From Promethearchaeota archaeon (lineage in GTDB: Archaea > Asgardarchaeota > Lokiarchaeia > Sigynarchaeales > SOKP01): a DNA stretch of 64,000 nucleotides. The first letter of the stretch is position 1, and every line of letters starts with the position of its first letter. This document shows, piece after piece, positions 18,870-28,224 of the stretch. The translations under genes and the position numbers were made by a program. The notes below the pieces were generated by a model, which was given only the letters and a program-made list of their open reading frames with translations, was not told the origin of the DNA and did not search any database. The stretch is taken from assembly GCA_019057775.1 (NCBI GenBank), contig JAHLWT010000202.1:16515-80514 (forward strand), written 5' to 3'.

Positions 18870-18989
18870 ATGAAATTGAAGCTTTACTTGTCTCTTCTAT
18901 TATTTTTCTTATTCTTAAGAGATACGTACCTCCAAGCTCTAACACTTAAAACACAAATCGATCAATTAAGAAATAGAGTGGTGTTTTAA
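18870..18989 (+). CDS. Possible 39-residue membrane peptide
   Basis: A short frame MKLKLYLSLLLFFLFLRD... has a strongly hydrophobic N-terminal segment followed by a polar tail. It lies just upstream of the membrane-anchored ATPase gene on the same strand. There is no homology support, and the upstream ribosome binding site is not convincing. It could be chance. Confidence 0.25.
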   Translation: MKLKLYLSLLLFFLFLRDTYLQALTLKTQIDQLRNRVVF

Positions 18990-19013
18990 TGTTTTTAATC
19001 AAAAAAGAATTAA

Positions 19014-20810
19014 ATGGCAAATTTTCTGGATTCTTCTGAGTTTCTGTTATTTTATTTAGGTTTAAACGTTGTTATCATAATCCTAAATACAGTATTCTTT
19101 ATAGCCCGGAAGAGAGAGAATTCAGCAAATAAGTTAAAGTACCTAATTATCATCATACTAGGAATTTCAATAACTATTCTTGGTTTCAATTCACTTCCCT
19201 ACATGATAAATTCTACAGATTCAGTAAGATCTTCAGAACAAATACTCTTGGATAATCTTTTTCTCTTTTTGTTATGTTTTTCTACAGTACTCTTTATTTA
19301 TTCAATACATAACTCTGATGATGATATTGTAGAATTGAAAAAGCCCTCATTCTTTAAAGCAAGGAAAGGAAAGATAAAAATAGGGAAAATCGTGAAAGAC
19401 GGGCACAAAAAAGGGAAATTCTTTCTATCGCTTGAAGATCTTGAGAAGCATATGTTTGTGTGTGGGGCAACGGGAACAGGGAAGAGTAATTTTTTACAGA
19501 ATTTTCTAATTAACATGACAAACCGATACAAGATACCCTTCCTTTTGGCAGAATTCAAGGGGGAATATCATTTTTTACAGAGAAAAGTCAATGATTTGTT
19601 GATAATCAGACCTGGAGAAAATTTTTCAATAAACATATTTAATCCGGGGGAGTCGCTTCCAGAAGTCCACGCAGAAAGAATTTTTGACATACTGAAAAGC
19701 GGGAAATTTTTGGATGAGAATGCCGAGTTCTCTCCGCAGATGGAAAAGGTGTTAATAGAAATTTTAACAAAGGTCTGCCAGAACAAGCAATTTCAGAGTT
19801 GGGAAGGTTTTTATGAATACTGTAAAGGGTATGCTAAGAATAAGAAGAATGAGATACCGATGCTAAGCCAGACACTTATCAGCATTACGAATAGGATAAG
19901 AAGATTTTCATTAGGTTCCTTAAAAGCGATATTTGATACGGAACATGAAATTAATATGGAAATTCTATTCGAAAGAAACATTTTAATTGATTTGAGCTCC
20001 ATTATCCGCTTAGGAGGGGAGAAGGAAGATGCCCTATTTTTTCTTAACATGGTGTTGAAATATCTATGGGATAAAAACCTTACCCGAGGAGCGTTCAATT
20101 TTCAAGGGATAAAACACATTACTATAGTTGAGGATACTCAGTACTTTGCTCCAAAAGATCTTACTAGGAAAAACAAATTAACTACATATTTAGAAGACAT
20201 TGCACTACTTCAACGGGGTACGGGTGAGTGTTTAATTTCACTGGCAACTCACCCCGACATAAGCGAAGAGATTCTGGCTAATTGCGGTGTACTCATATGC
20301 TTTAAGACACACATTGATAAAGAATTTCTATGCAAACTATTAAATCTAGATGTAGAGAATGAAGAATATCTATCAATCTTAGAAAAGGGGCAATGTATCG
20401 TGAGAGTTAATTCAATTAAAAGACCTTTTCTACTAGAAGTTCCGCTGATCTCTAGGGAATGGTTAAAAATCATGGAAATCAATGAAAATAATCAGAAAGT
20501 TTTAGATAGGTTTAATAAAATGAGAAGTGAGAAGAAAGAAAAAATTAAACATCCTTCACAAAATGGTGGCAGTTATTTGAATACAATAAAAAATAAGATT
20601 GTGAGAGTTATGAGAAATAAAGGTAAAAAAGATAAATTGAATTCAAGGTCGGATTTTGATCTCGAGGATGAATATTTGGAGTCTGTAAAAAAGGAATTTC
20701 TTGAAGTTGAGCCTTTAGAGGCTTCTTCGGATTCAGACGGTTCCTTTGATAAACTTAAGAATTACTTTGAAAAACTCTATGAAAAACAAGAAAATCGAAA
20801 AAGGCATTAA
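19014..20810 (+). CDS. Membrane-anchored HerA/VirD4-like ATPase
   Basis: This 598-residue protein has three hydrophobic segments at about 9-30, 42-60 and 80-98, then a cytoplasmic ATPase domain. The domain has Walker A GATGTGKS (151-158), FKGEYHFL, a Walker B-like TIVEDTQYFAP, and LLQRGTGECLISLATHP typical of HerA/FtsK/VirD4 family motors. The C-terminal 120 residues are charged and probably disordered. VirD4-type coupling proteins feed DNA or protein into secretion channels, while HerA-like motors move DNA. Membrane anchoring favours the coupling-protein reading. No relaxase or pilus gene is visible nearby, so conjugation is not established. Confidence 0.78.
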   Translation: MANFLDSSEFLLFYLGLNVVIIILNTVFFIARKRENSANKLKYLIIIILGISITILGFNSLPYMINSTDSVRSSEQILLDNLFLFLLCFSTVLFIYSIHNSDDDIVELKKPSFFKARKGKIKIGKIVKDGHKKGKFFLSLEDLEKHMFVCGATGTGKSNFLQNFLINMTNRYKIPFLLAEFKGEYHFLQRKVNDLLIIRPGENFSINIFNPGESLPEVHAERIFDILKSGKFLDENAEFSPQMEKVLIEILTKVCQNKQFQSWEGFYEYCKGYAKNKKNEIPMLSQTLISITNRIRRFSLGSLKAIFDTEHEINMEILFERNILIDLSSIIRLGGEKEDALFFLNMVLKYLWDKNLTRGAFNFQGIKHITIVEDTQYFAPKDLTRKNKLTTYLEDIALLQRGTGECLISLATHPDISEEILANCGVLICFKTHIDKEFLCKLLNLDVENEEYLSILEKGQCIVRVNSIKRPFLLEVPLISREWLKIMEINENNQKVLDRFNKMRSEKKEKIKHPSQNGGSYLNTIKNKIVRVMRNKGKKDKLNSRSDFDLEDEYLESVKKEFLEVEPLEASSDSDGSFDKLKNYFEKLYEKQENRKRH

Positions 20811-20822
20811 GACTAGATAGTA

Positions 20823-21425
20823 CTATACTATTAATCTCAGAGAAGTTTTGAAACCAAAGAAAATCCAAAAAACAATTCCAGCTCCAATAAAAGCAAAAGA
20901 TTTTAATTTAGAGCGAATTATGAACTTGTTATAGCACATAAGATAAATGCCAATAGCTATTAGCAGCATTGACAAGAATGAGAGAAAACTGATCAAAAAA
21001 AACATACTTTTCTCATAAATGTTTAACGTGTGAACCTGTTCTAGCGAAATGATTGTTTCTATCTTATCTACATATTTAATAACAATTTGCGGCTCTGGAA
21101 ACTTTTTGAAAATATCAAAGAGAAGTGGAGTAATAATATTTAATAGAAATCCAAAACCAATAAAAACGCAAATTGCCGACCCGGCTCTCCCTCGTCTTTT
21201 CACTAATTCAACTTTTCCATGAACCTTTTCGTCATATTCTTTTTCTCTTGCATGTAGTAGTAAAACTATTCCCATAATTGAGAAAATGAGAAATAGAACG
21301 AAATTTCCATTCTTAAAAAAAAAGTACCAGAAATCGTTAAACACTTCCAGCATATATTCTATTATTTCAAAAATTCCTCCAAAATCAGGTAGTTCAATAT
21401 TATTTACCATATTATACAAGCGCAT
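20823..21425 (-). CDS. Four-helix membrane protein of unknown function
   Basis: The 200-residue protein has hydrophobic segments at about 40-57, 78-102, 140-166 and 176-195. Between the second and third is a loop of about 37 mostly polar residues containing EPQIVIKYVDKIETIISLEQ. No family motif is recognised. It is convergent with the membrane-anchored ATPase gene, 12 bp apart, so its role may or may not be linked. Another Met (MVNNIELPDFGG, residue 6) is a possible start. Confidence 0.6.
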   Translation of the reverse strand: MRLYNMVNNIELPDFGGIFEIIEYMLEVFNDFWYFFFKNGNFVLFLIFSIMGIVLLLHAREKEYDEKVHGKVELVKRRGRAGSAICVFIGFGFLLNIITPLLFDIFKKFPEPQIVIKYVDKIETIISLEQVHTLNIYEKSMFFLISFLSFLSMLLIAIGIYLMCYNKFIIRSKLKSFAFIGAGIVFWIFFGFKTSLRLIV

Positions 21426-21679
21426 TAAACTCCGTAATTTTGAGTTTTCAAATAGAACATTAAATATTCTAATAAGCGCTATTTAAAATTGTAATATTAT
21501 TGAGAATTAGATGGGAAATATCTTTATAGATCAATTTTATTGAGATTAAAGAGGAGAATAAAAATCGTATTTTCGAAATTTTGAAACTTAGTTAGCTTGA
21601 TATATAATACAAAGAATAAAAATTAAAATAATTTATCAATTTGATGGGTGAAAATTGAAAAGGAGTATGAGAATTTAAG

Positions 21680-23545
21680 TTATTCTTTAATTAATGGGAG
21701 AGAAAAGCTAAATTTTGATCCTTTATTTCTTCCCAAGGATTCAACCCATATCTCTCCTCCGTGTAATTCAATGATCTTTTTAGAAGTGTATAAACCCATT
21801 CCAGTTCCTTCGATCCCAATATTCCACCCTTGACCATATCTTTCAATTTTACCAAATTTTTTAAAAATCTTTTTTTTCTCCTCTTTAGTAAAACCAATAC
21901 CATTGTCTTTAACTGATATTACAACATAATCATCTCGATAATCAGATTGGATTTGTATCTCTCCGTAAGGAGGTGTAAATTTTATAGCATTTATTATTAG
22001 ATGACTAATGACTTCATGTATCTTCTCTTTCTCAAAATAAAGAATGATCTTATCATAAACATTTAAATTAATGAAAAGGTTCCTGGTTGCTGCTAGCCCT
22101 CTCAAATTTCTAACGCAAAACTTAATTAAAAAAGTTAAATCTTCTCTTGTTGGTTTAATCTGTATTTGACCTGAGTCTAGATGAGAGGTTTCTAAGAGTT
22201 TGTTAATTATAGTTTCAAGTCTTTCAACTCCATGTTTTATCTCGTCAAGTATAGTATAAGATTCATCATCAAATTTGTCTCTATGCAACTCTATCAATAA
22301 ATCAGTAAAGCCTTTGATCGAAATTAGTGGTGTTTTAAGTTCATGGGATGTTCGTTTAAGCAACTCAGATTTTAAGGAGTTGATTTCAACAACTTGCCTC
22401 TTAACTTTTCTTTGTTCAGTAACATCTTGTAAAATTGAGTGAAGAAATACCTTATCCATTGTTTTAATTGTTTTCACATTTATTAGGATATCTTTAATAT
22501 CCCCATTTTTTGTTCTATATTTAGTTTCAAAAGAATCAGATCCTTCATTTATTACTTTCTTTAAATGTTGTTTATAGTCCTCTTCATCTTCCATCAGGTC
22601 GAATTCTGGAATTCTTAGTTTTTTAAATTCTTCTCGAGTATATCCTAGGGTCTTATGCATTTGCTCATTAAAATCAACTATTTCCCCAGTATCAGTGTCG
22701 ATGAGAATAATTGAATCCATAGCTTGCTCAAAGATAGCATGATATTTTTCTTCACTTGTTTTTAATTTCCTCTCCATATTCTTTTTTTCAGTGATATCAA
22801 TAAAGATACAATGAGTTCGTTCAAAATTTCCAAACTCATCATAGCTTACCTTTCCATTAAATGATATTGTTTTATGTGTATCATCACTACTAACAATTTC
22901 ATACTTTACATCACGAACTTCACCCTGCTCTTTAAAAAGTGGAAACTGTGCTTTAAAAAATCCGCTTGATGATGGTACCATAAAATCACCAAGCCACCTT
23001 CCTATAACATCATCTTTGGAATATCCAAAAAATTTAAGCCATGCTTTATTAATTTCTAATATATTACCATTCTCATCTAATGATTGGTAAGGAAGAGGAG
23101 CATTTTCATATAATAGCTTAAATTTTTTTTCCGATTCTTCGAGTTTCTGGTTAATAATTTTCTTATCTGAAATATCTCGTAAAACACCTACGAGTTTATG
23201 ATTATCTCCAGATTTAACTAAACTACCATGGAAAGCGACTGGAATAAAATGCCCTACTTTGTGCTTTACTCTGTATTCTATCGAAAAAACTTCTTGAGAA
23301 TTAATAATTTGGCTCAATGTTTCCGTAATGGTTGATAAATCATCATGATGGATAAATTTAAGAAAACTTATTCCTAACAATTCCTCTGGTCGATATCCAA
23401 ATAGTTCATAAGCTTGAGGACTAACATACGTAAATATTCCATCTAATTCAGTCTCAATTATAACGTCTTTAATGTTATTTATTAAGAACTCATATTTCTC
23501 ATTAAAATCTTTTAATAAACTATTAGTTACAGTCATTTCTTTCAC
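21680..23545 (-). CDS. PAS-domain sensor histidine kinase (three PAS domains)
   Basis: This 621-residue cytoplasmic kinase has three PAS domains (about 12-130, 138-258 and 261-382), each ending in a PAC-like DITEKK/DVTEQR segment. A HisKA domain carries the phosphorylatable His in RTSHELKTPL (about 395). The ATPase domain has an N box HLIINAIKFTPP, G1 KDNGIGF and G2 GTGMGLYTSKKIIELHGGEIW. There are no membrane segments, so it senses an internal signal such as redox or a small ligand. No response regulator gene is adjacent, so the phosphate acceptor is encoded elsewhere. Confidence 0.9.
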   Translation of the reverse strand: MKEMTVTNSLLKDFNEKYEFLINNIKDVIIETELDGIFTYVSPQAYELFGYRPEELLGISFLKFIHHDDLSTITETLSQIINSQEVFSIEYRVKHKVGHFIPVAFHGSLVKSGDNHKLVGVLRDISDKKIINQKLEESEKKFKLLYENAPLPYQSLDENGNILEINKAWLKFFGYSKDDVIGRWLGDFMVPSSSGFFKAQFPLFKEQGEVRDVKYEIVSSDDTHKTISFNGKVSYDEFGNFERTHCIFIDITEKKNMERKLKTSEEKYHAIFEQAMDSIILIDTDTGEIVDFNEQMHKTLGYTREEFKKLRIPEFDLMEDEEDYKQHLKKVINEGSDSFETKYRTKNGDIKDILINVKTIKTMDKVFLHSILQDVTEQRKVKRQVVEINSLKSELLKRTSHELKTPLISIKGFTDLLIELHRDKFDDESYTILDEIKHGVERLETIINKLLETSHLDSGQIQIKPTREDLTFLIKFCVRNLRGLAATRNLFINLNVYDKIILYFEKEKIHEVISHLIINAIKFTPPYGEIQIQSDYRDDYVVISVKDNGIGFTKEEKKKIFKKFGKIERYGQGWNIGIEGTGMGLYTSKKIIELHGGEIWVESLGRNKGSKFSFSLPLIKE

Positions 23546-23667
23546 ACTCTTGAAGATTTGAAAGCATTCTAATAAGTATGGATAGAATAATAATTTTCGT
23601 TACGTTAATGAAGAAGATAGTTGGTTATTTAAAAATTAGTAATAATAATTTAAACACCGATCTATTA

Positions 23668-23680
23668 ACATTTTTTAAAT
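23668..23680 (+). promoter_or_regulatory. TATA-like promoter of the archaemetzincin gene
   Basis: A TTTTTTAAATAC element lies about 35 bp upstream of the ATG at 23710, so a start site would fall about 10 bp before the start codon. The region is AT-rich, which limits confidence. Confidence 0.3.
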
Positions 23681-23709
23681 ACTATTAGATTCTTTCTATT
23701 ATGTAGATA

Positions 23710-24282
23710 ATGAAGGGAAGAAAGATTTATCTTCTAAGAATTGGAGTAATCGATTTAATAATATTAATGAATTTAGAAAAGCATCTTAATATAGCATTTG
23801 AGGGATATAATATTAAGGTGGATATTCACTCTGATGTAATCCAGCTAGATAACTTAGAGTATAACCGGGAAAGAGGGCAATATAATGCATCAAGGATTCT
23901 AGAAGAAATATCTAAAAGGTATCATAAAAAATACATATTTAGAATTTTAGGAGTTATGGATAAAGACATCTATACAAAAGATTATAATTTTATTTTTGGA
24001 ACAGCCTGGTTTCTTTCCAAGGAAGCATTAATTTCAGTAACGAGATTGAGAGATGAATTTTATAAAGAATCAGCAGTTTTATATAAAAAGTCTACAAATA
24101 ATGATGAATTTGATTTAAGGGTATTTAAGGAAGCTTTTCATGAATTAGGGCACACATTTGGTTTGGAACATTGTTATAATTTTTGCATAATGCAATTCTC
24201 GAATTGTTTAGCAGATACAGATAAAAAACCAGAGGAGTTTTGCAATTCTTGTTTGGAATATCTAAATTCAAGCTTCTTGTAA
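23710..24282 (+). CDS. amzA: Archaemetzincin zinc metalloprotease
   Basis: This 190-residue protein has the complete archaemetzincin signature: HELGHTFGLEHC (144-155), where three His bind the catalytic zinc and Glu145 is the general base, then C159, IM, and FCNSC near the end (C178, C181) for the structural zinc. The spacing differs by one residue from the common HCX4CXM form. The short N-terminal alpha/beta part is typical. Archaemetzincins are probably aminopeptidases; physiological substrates are poorly known. It is convergent with the ADP-ribosylglycohydrolase gene, ending one base before that gene's stop codon. Confidence 0.92.
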   Translation: MKGRKIYLLRIGVIDLIILMNLEKHLNIAFEGYNIKVDIHSDVIQLDNLEYNRERGQYNASRILEEISKRYHKKYIFRILGVMDKDIYTKDYNFIFGTAWFLSKEALISVTRLRDEFYKESAVLYKKSTNNDEFDLRVFKEAFHELGHTFGLEHCYNFCIMQFSNCLADTDKKPEEFCNSCLEYLNSSFL

Positions 24283-24283
24283 A

Positions 24284-25303
24284 TTATTTTGAATAACTTA
24301 AATTTAACTGATTTTTAAATTTATTGTAAAGAGCTTCACTAATTATCAAGATTTTCTTATGATCCTTAACTAATTTTATTAAATCTAATGGGATATTTTC
24401 TAAACCGAAATATGCTCCAGCTAGACTTCCTCCTATTGCTCCAATCGTATCACTATCTCCTCCTGCTGTCGCAAGTTCATAGATACATTCTTTAAATGAA
24501 TTTCTCCTCTTAAGGAATAAAAATATTGAACATATTACAGTACTCATTGTATATGGATGAACAAAAGCTTGTCCTAAGTATTGCTCTATAAAATAGGGTG
24601 ATTTCACACCAATTTGTGAAAATTTGATTAAACCAGCTTCAATTGGTAAGTGTAAATTTAATTTTAGTTTATTGAGAGTTTTCACAAATTCTTTCCAAAT
24701 CTCTTCTTGAGAATTTGATATTATGGAAGTTAAAGCTTCAAAGAACTCATCAATAGAAAAACCAGTTTTTGGGTCTTTATCGATTAAGAACGCGATTGCT
24801 CTTGCAATTATAACTGCTCCAGCTGAAGCAGCGGGATGAGAATGAGTGATTTTACTTGATTCAATCGAATATTTTTTTAATTCTTTAATGTTCTTACAAT
24901 AGAATAGACCAATAGGTGCTATTCTCATAGCAGTACCATTACCGCCCGAATTTGAAGCTGCTTGCTGCCATGAAATCCCCTGTTTCAATTTTCTTATTGA
25001 TGAAATGCATCCATATCCAGGACCTATTGGAGGATCATTAAGCCAACGTATATACTCTTTGATAAAATTATCATAAGTAAAACCATTTCCTTGGATCAAG
25101 GCTTTTGCAGTATGCAACGTTAATTGTGAATCATCAGTATATGTATTAAATAACTTTTTATTATTTTGAATGAACTCTTCAAAATTATCAAACCTTGATT
25201 TGATATCTTTTCTTAAAACGCCCTCAAAAGGATGACCGAGAGTATCTCCTATTGCCACTCCTAAGAGAGTCCCATCAAATTTGTTAAGATAATTGAAACC
25301 CAT
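24284..25303 (-). CDS. ADP-ribosylglycohydrolase (DraG family)
   Basis: This enzyme should release ADP-ribose from modified proteins or nucleic acids using a dinuclear Mg centre. The family motifs are present in order: GVAIGDTLGHPFEG near residue 15, YTDDSQLTLHTAK near 56, then SSKITHSHPAASAGAV, and the second metal-binding segment GGDSDTIGAIGGSLAGAYFG near 280-299. Length (339) is normal. No ADP-ribosyltransferase is adjacent, so it is not an obvious DarTG-like pair. Reversal of cellular ADP-ribosylation is the likely job. Confidence 0.9.
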   Translation of the reverse strand: MGFNYLNKFDGTLLGVAIGDTLGHPFEGVLRKDIKSRFDNFEEFIQNNKKLFNTYTDDSQLTLHTAKALIQGNGFTYDNFIKEYIRWLNDPPIGPGYGCISSIRKLKQGISWQQAASNSGGNGTAMRIAPIGLFYCKNIKELKKYSIESSKITHSHPAASAGAVIIARAIAFLIDKDPKTGFSIDEFFEALTSIISNSQEEIWKEFVKTLNKLKLNLHLPIEAGLIKFSQIGVKSPYFIEQYLGQAFVHPYTMSTVICSIFLFLKRRNSFKECIYELATAGGDSDTIGAIGGSLAGAYFGLENIPLDLIKLVKDHKKILIISEALYNKFKNQLNLSYSK

Positions 25304-25430
25304 TTTACTCCAATTGGTTGAAATATAATAGTAATTAAATCGAACTCTACATTTTTAAGCTTTTTGCTTCCCTTTCACAGAGTTCTTAAAGTTTTTCCAA
25401 AAAAAATATTATGGAAATTAAGAATCTTCT

Positions 25431-26993
25431 TCAGTTATTAGGTTGGCGCTCAGGAATTAAAATTATGAATTTGCTCCCTTGATGGTGATCTCCTATGATC
25501 CGATCTTCAACACTTATCTCTCCATTATATTTCTCAATTATTCTTTTTACAAGTAAAAGACCTAACCCAATACCAGTAGGGATTTCTCCTTCTTTATATT
25601 CTCTTGAGAAAATGTTACCCTTCATTGAATCAGGGATTCCCAGACCATTATCTAACACTTCAAATCTGATATAATTAGCATTATTCTTACTTATTTTAGA
25701 TACATTTACTGTAATATTGATTATGTTATTTTCATTATGGTAAACAGCATTATAAAGGATATTCTCAAAAATATTTTTCAATAATTTATTAGTCCCAACA
25801 AAATATTCATTCAGGGAAGAATTAATTTCAATTTTTATATTTTTATCAGGAAAACTCTCCTTTAGAGCTTCACTCGTTTTTTTAATAACTCGAAGAGCTT
25901 CAATGGGATAGATCCCATTTTTTCCTTCTTCAACTTGAGAAAGATTTTGTACATTTTTTACTAGTTCTTTCCCTCTTATTACTTGCTCATTAATGAGGGA
26001 TGTAACTTCTTCAAATTCTTTGTTCTTATCATTACTTTGTGAATAAAACTTTGAAAGTTCAAGCGAAGATAAAATATTTTGAAGGATATTATTAATATCG
26101 TGCGTGAAAATATCCTTATACAAGTTGCTACGATTATAAGCACTACGATATTTTTCTTCAGATTCCGTTAATCTAATTTCTTTCAATTTCTCATCTGTTA
26201 TATCCTCATAAACGGCAACAATTTCACCTGTAGGGAGTTTATAAACATAATTTTCACGCCAACCATAAATTCTCTCATCTCTATAAATGGAAATAGGGTG
26301 ATGTTCTGGAACTCCAGTCTTCCATACTCTCTGAAATACATCAAACAATCCGAACTTCTTAACTCCCGGAAACATCTTAACTACACTTTTTCCGATGAGA
26401 TCTTCCTTTTTAATATTTTCAACTTTTTCTGCTGCTAAATTAAAATCTTTGAAGATAAAATCATTACCATCATCGATTGCTTCATAAACGGCTACACTGC
26501 TATATATCTTATTAAATAATTCGTAATATTTCTTTTCAGATTCTATTAACTTTCGTTCTGCATTTTTACGTTCTGTAATGTTTACAACCATAGAACGTGA
26601 TTCTACGATATTTCCTTTCTCATTTATTATGGGGTTTACGGTTAAACTTATCCAAATAACCTCTCCATTTTTCCTTTTCATCTGAAGTTCTTCATTTAGG
26701 ATCATTTTTCCTTTTATGAATTGTTTAAAAATCTCCTTTGCTTTTGATAAACCTTCCGGTGTATCAGCGTATAAGTCAAAAATGGTTTTTTCTAATAATT
26801 CTGCTTTTGTAAATCCTAAAAGGTTTGTGCTGGCATTGTTACAGTTTTTAATTATTTTGTCTTCGCCAATTGAAAAATATGCGATAGGTGCGCCTTCATA
26901 TAACTTACGATAAGTTTCTTCAGAATCTACTAAAGATCTTCCTTTTGCTTTTTTCCCGTTAGTCTCATTTATTTTGTGAGAAGGGTTATTCAA
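25431..26993 (-). CDS. PAS-domain sensor histidine kinase (two PAS domains)
   Basis: This 520-residue cytoplasmic kinase has PAS domains at about 22-145 and 150-275, then a phosphoacceptor helix with FTHDINNILQNILSS (His about 300). HDINN instead of HELK is seen in a divergent HisKA class common in archaea. The ATPase domain has N box NILYNAVYHNENN, G1 LDNGLGIPD and G2 GIGLGLLLVKRIIEKYNGEI. The N-terminal 20 residues are polar and unordered. No partner response regulator is nearby. Together with the three-PAS kinase it suggests signalling genes accumulate here. Confidence 0.88.
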   Translation of the reverse strand: MNNPSHKINETNGKKAKGRSLVDSEETYRKLYEGAPIAYFSIGEDKIIKNCNNASTNLLGFTKAELLEKTIFDLYADTPEGLSKAKEIFKQFIKGKMILNEELQMKRKNGEVIWISLTVNPIINEKGNIVESRSMVVNITERKNAERKLIESEKKYYELFNKIYSSVAVYEAIDDGNDFIFKDFNLAAEKVENIKKEDLIGKSVVKMFPGVKKFGLFDVFQRVWKTGVPEHHPISIYRDERIYGWRENYVYKLPTGEIVAVYEDITDEKLKEIRLTESEEKYRSAYNRSNLYKDIFTHDINNILQNILSSLELSKFYSQSNDKNKEFEEVTSLINEQVIRGKELVKNVQNLSQVEEGKNGIYPIEALRVIKKTSEALKESFPDKNIKIEINSSLNEYFVGTNKLLKNIFENILYNAVYHNENNIINITVNVSKISKNNANYIRFEVLDNGLGIPDSMKGNIFSREYKEGEIPTGIGLGLLLVKRIIEKYNGEISVEDRIIGDHHQGSKFIILIPERQPNN

Positions 26994-27305
26994 AGCTGTG
27001 ACCCCTTTTTATTTTTATATGGATGAAGTAATAAAAAGTATGTAATTTTTCTAATACTTAAAAAAAGTTTGTTTATTTAACATTTAACTTTTATCTATTG
27101 TATAAAAAGGGTTTGGTTTGATTTTCCAAAATAATGATTATAGAATAAATTTGATTGTTTTAGGTTTTCTTTCTTTTTTTATTTATAAATAATTAATTTA
27201 ATTTATTTGTAACAAATCTTTTAGAAGTTATTAATAAGGCTTATATAGGAATTTTACTAATAATTGCCTAAATCAATTAAAAAATAATGCTAAATTGGTG
27301 AATTA
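26994..27305. other. 312-bp AT-rich divergent intergenic region
   Basis: It separates the two-PAS kinase from dapA and holds promoters for both directions. Several T-rich and A-rich runs are present. The only clear element is the GGTG ribosome binding site at 27297-27300 before dapA. No gene or RNA structure was recognised. Confidence 0.5.
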
Positions 27306-28208
27306 ATTATACCTGGAATAGAAAAACTGAAAAATGTAATCACAGCAATGATTTCTCCGTTTAAAGAAGATTTATCCTTAGATAAAATGAAATATCGAGA
27401 ATTTATCCGATTTCAAATCGATAATGGATGTCAAATATTGACAATGGGCACAACTGGTGAGAGTGCTACTATGTCTCACGAAGAACACCATGTTGCAATG
27501 GATATTACTGTTGATGAAGCAAAAAAAAGTGGAAAAGATCCATTTGTATTAGCGGGTGCGGGAAGTAATTCAACTAAAGAAGCTATTTCCCTTTCTCAGT
27601 ATGCTGAAAAGGTTGGAGCTGATGGGATCTTAATTGTGGTACCATATTATAATAAACCTGTTCAACATTCACTAATAGATCACTTTTCAGCAATTGCAGA
27701 TTCAGTAACCTTACCCATCATTTTATATAACGTTCCAAGTCGAACTGGAAGAAATTTAGAACCTGAAACAATTTCAAAATTAGCATATTCAAAAGATAAT
27801 ATTGTAGGAGTAAAATGTGCCAGTGGTAATATTGATCAAATTACAAAAATAATCAAAACCACTCCCGATGATTTTATCATATTAAGTGGGGATGATAGCA
27901 TGACATATCATATTATGGCTCTTGGTGGTAAAGGAGTTGTTAGTGTTGCCTCTAATATTATCCCATCAAAGTTGGTTGAATTTACAAACACTATGCTAAA
28001 TAATAATTGGGAAACAGCAAGAAGAATGCACCTAGAGCTATATGATTTATTTAAAGTCTTATTTATTGAATCTAACCCCGGACCTGTGAAATATGCTGCT
28101 GATATAATGGGGTTAATGAATATAAGGATGAGGATGCCATTAACTCCTCCCTTAAAAGTGAATCAAGAGAAAATAAGAAATGTACTAGAAAGGTTAAACT
28201 TAATTTAA
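27306..28208 (+). CDS. dapA: 4-hydroxy-tetrahydrodipicolinate synthase
   Basis: This enzyme condenses pyruvate with aspartate semialdehyde in the first committed step of the diaminopimelate pathway to lysine. It is a TIM barrel with TTGESATMSHEEH, YYNKPVQ, ILYNVPSRTG (the catalytic Tyr) and VGVKCASG (the Schiff-base Lys). The ATG at 27348 lies inside the conserved first strand (VITA-M-ISPF), so it cannot be the start. The frame continues upstream to GGTG (27297-27300) and then in-frame ATT at 27306 or ATA at 27309, giving an N-terminus IPGIEKLKNVITAM that fits the family. No ATG, GTG or TTG is available. dapB follows closely. Confidence 0.9.
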   Translation: MIPGIEKLKNVITAMISPFKEDLSLDKMKYREFIRFQIDNGCQILTMGTTGESATMSHEEHHVAMDITVDEAKKSGKDPFVLAGAGSNSTKEAISLSQYAEKVGADGILIVVPYYNKPVQHSLIDHFSAIADSVTLPIILYNVPSRTGRNLEPETISKLAYSKDNIVGVKCASGNIDQITKIIKTTPDDFIILSGDDSMTYHIMALGGKGVVSVASNIIPSKLVEFTNTMLNNNWETARRMHLELYDLFKVLFIESNPGPVKYAADIMGLMNIRMRMPLTPPLKVNQEKIRNVLERLNLI

Positions 28209-28224
28209 ATTGGAGGATAATAAA

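Noticed and set aside
24284..25303. Part of a toxin-antitoxin pair (DarTG-like)
   Set aside because: The neighbours are an archaemetzincin and a kinase; no ADP-ribosyltransferase is adjacent, and the protein is DraG-type, not macrodomain.
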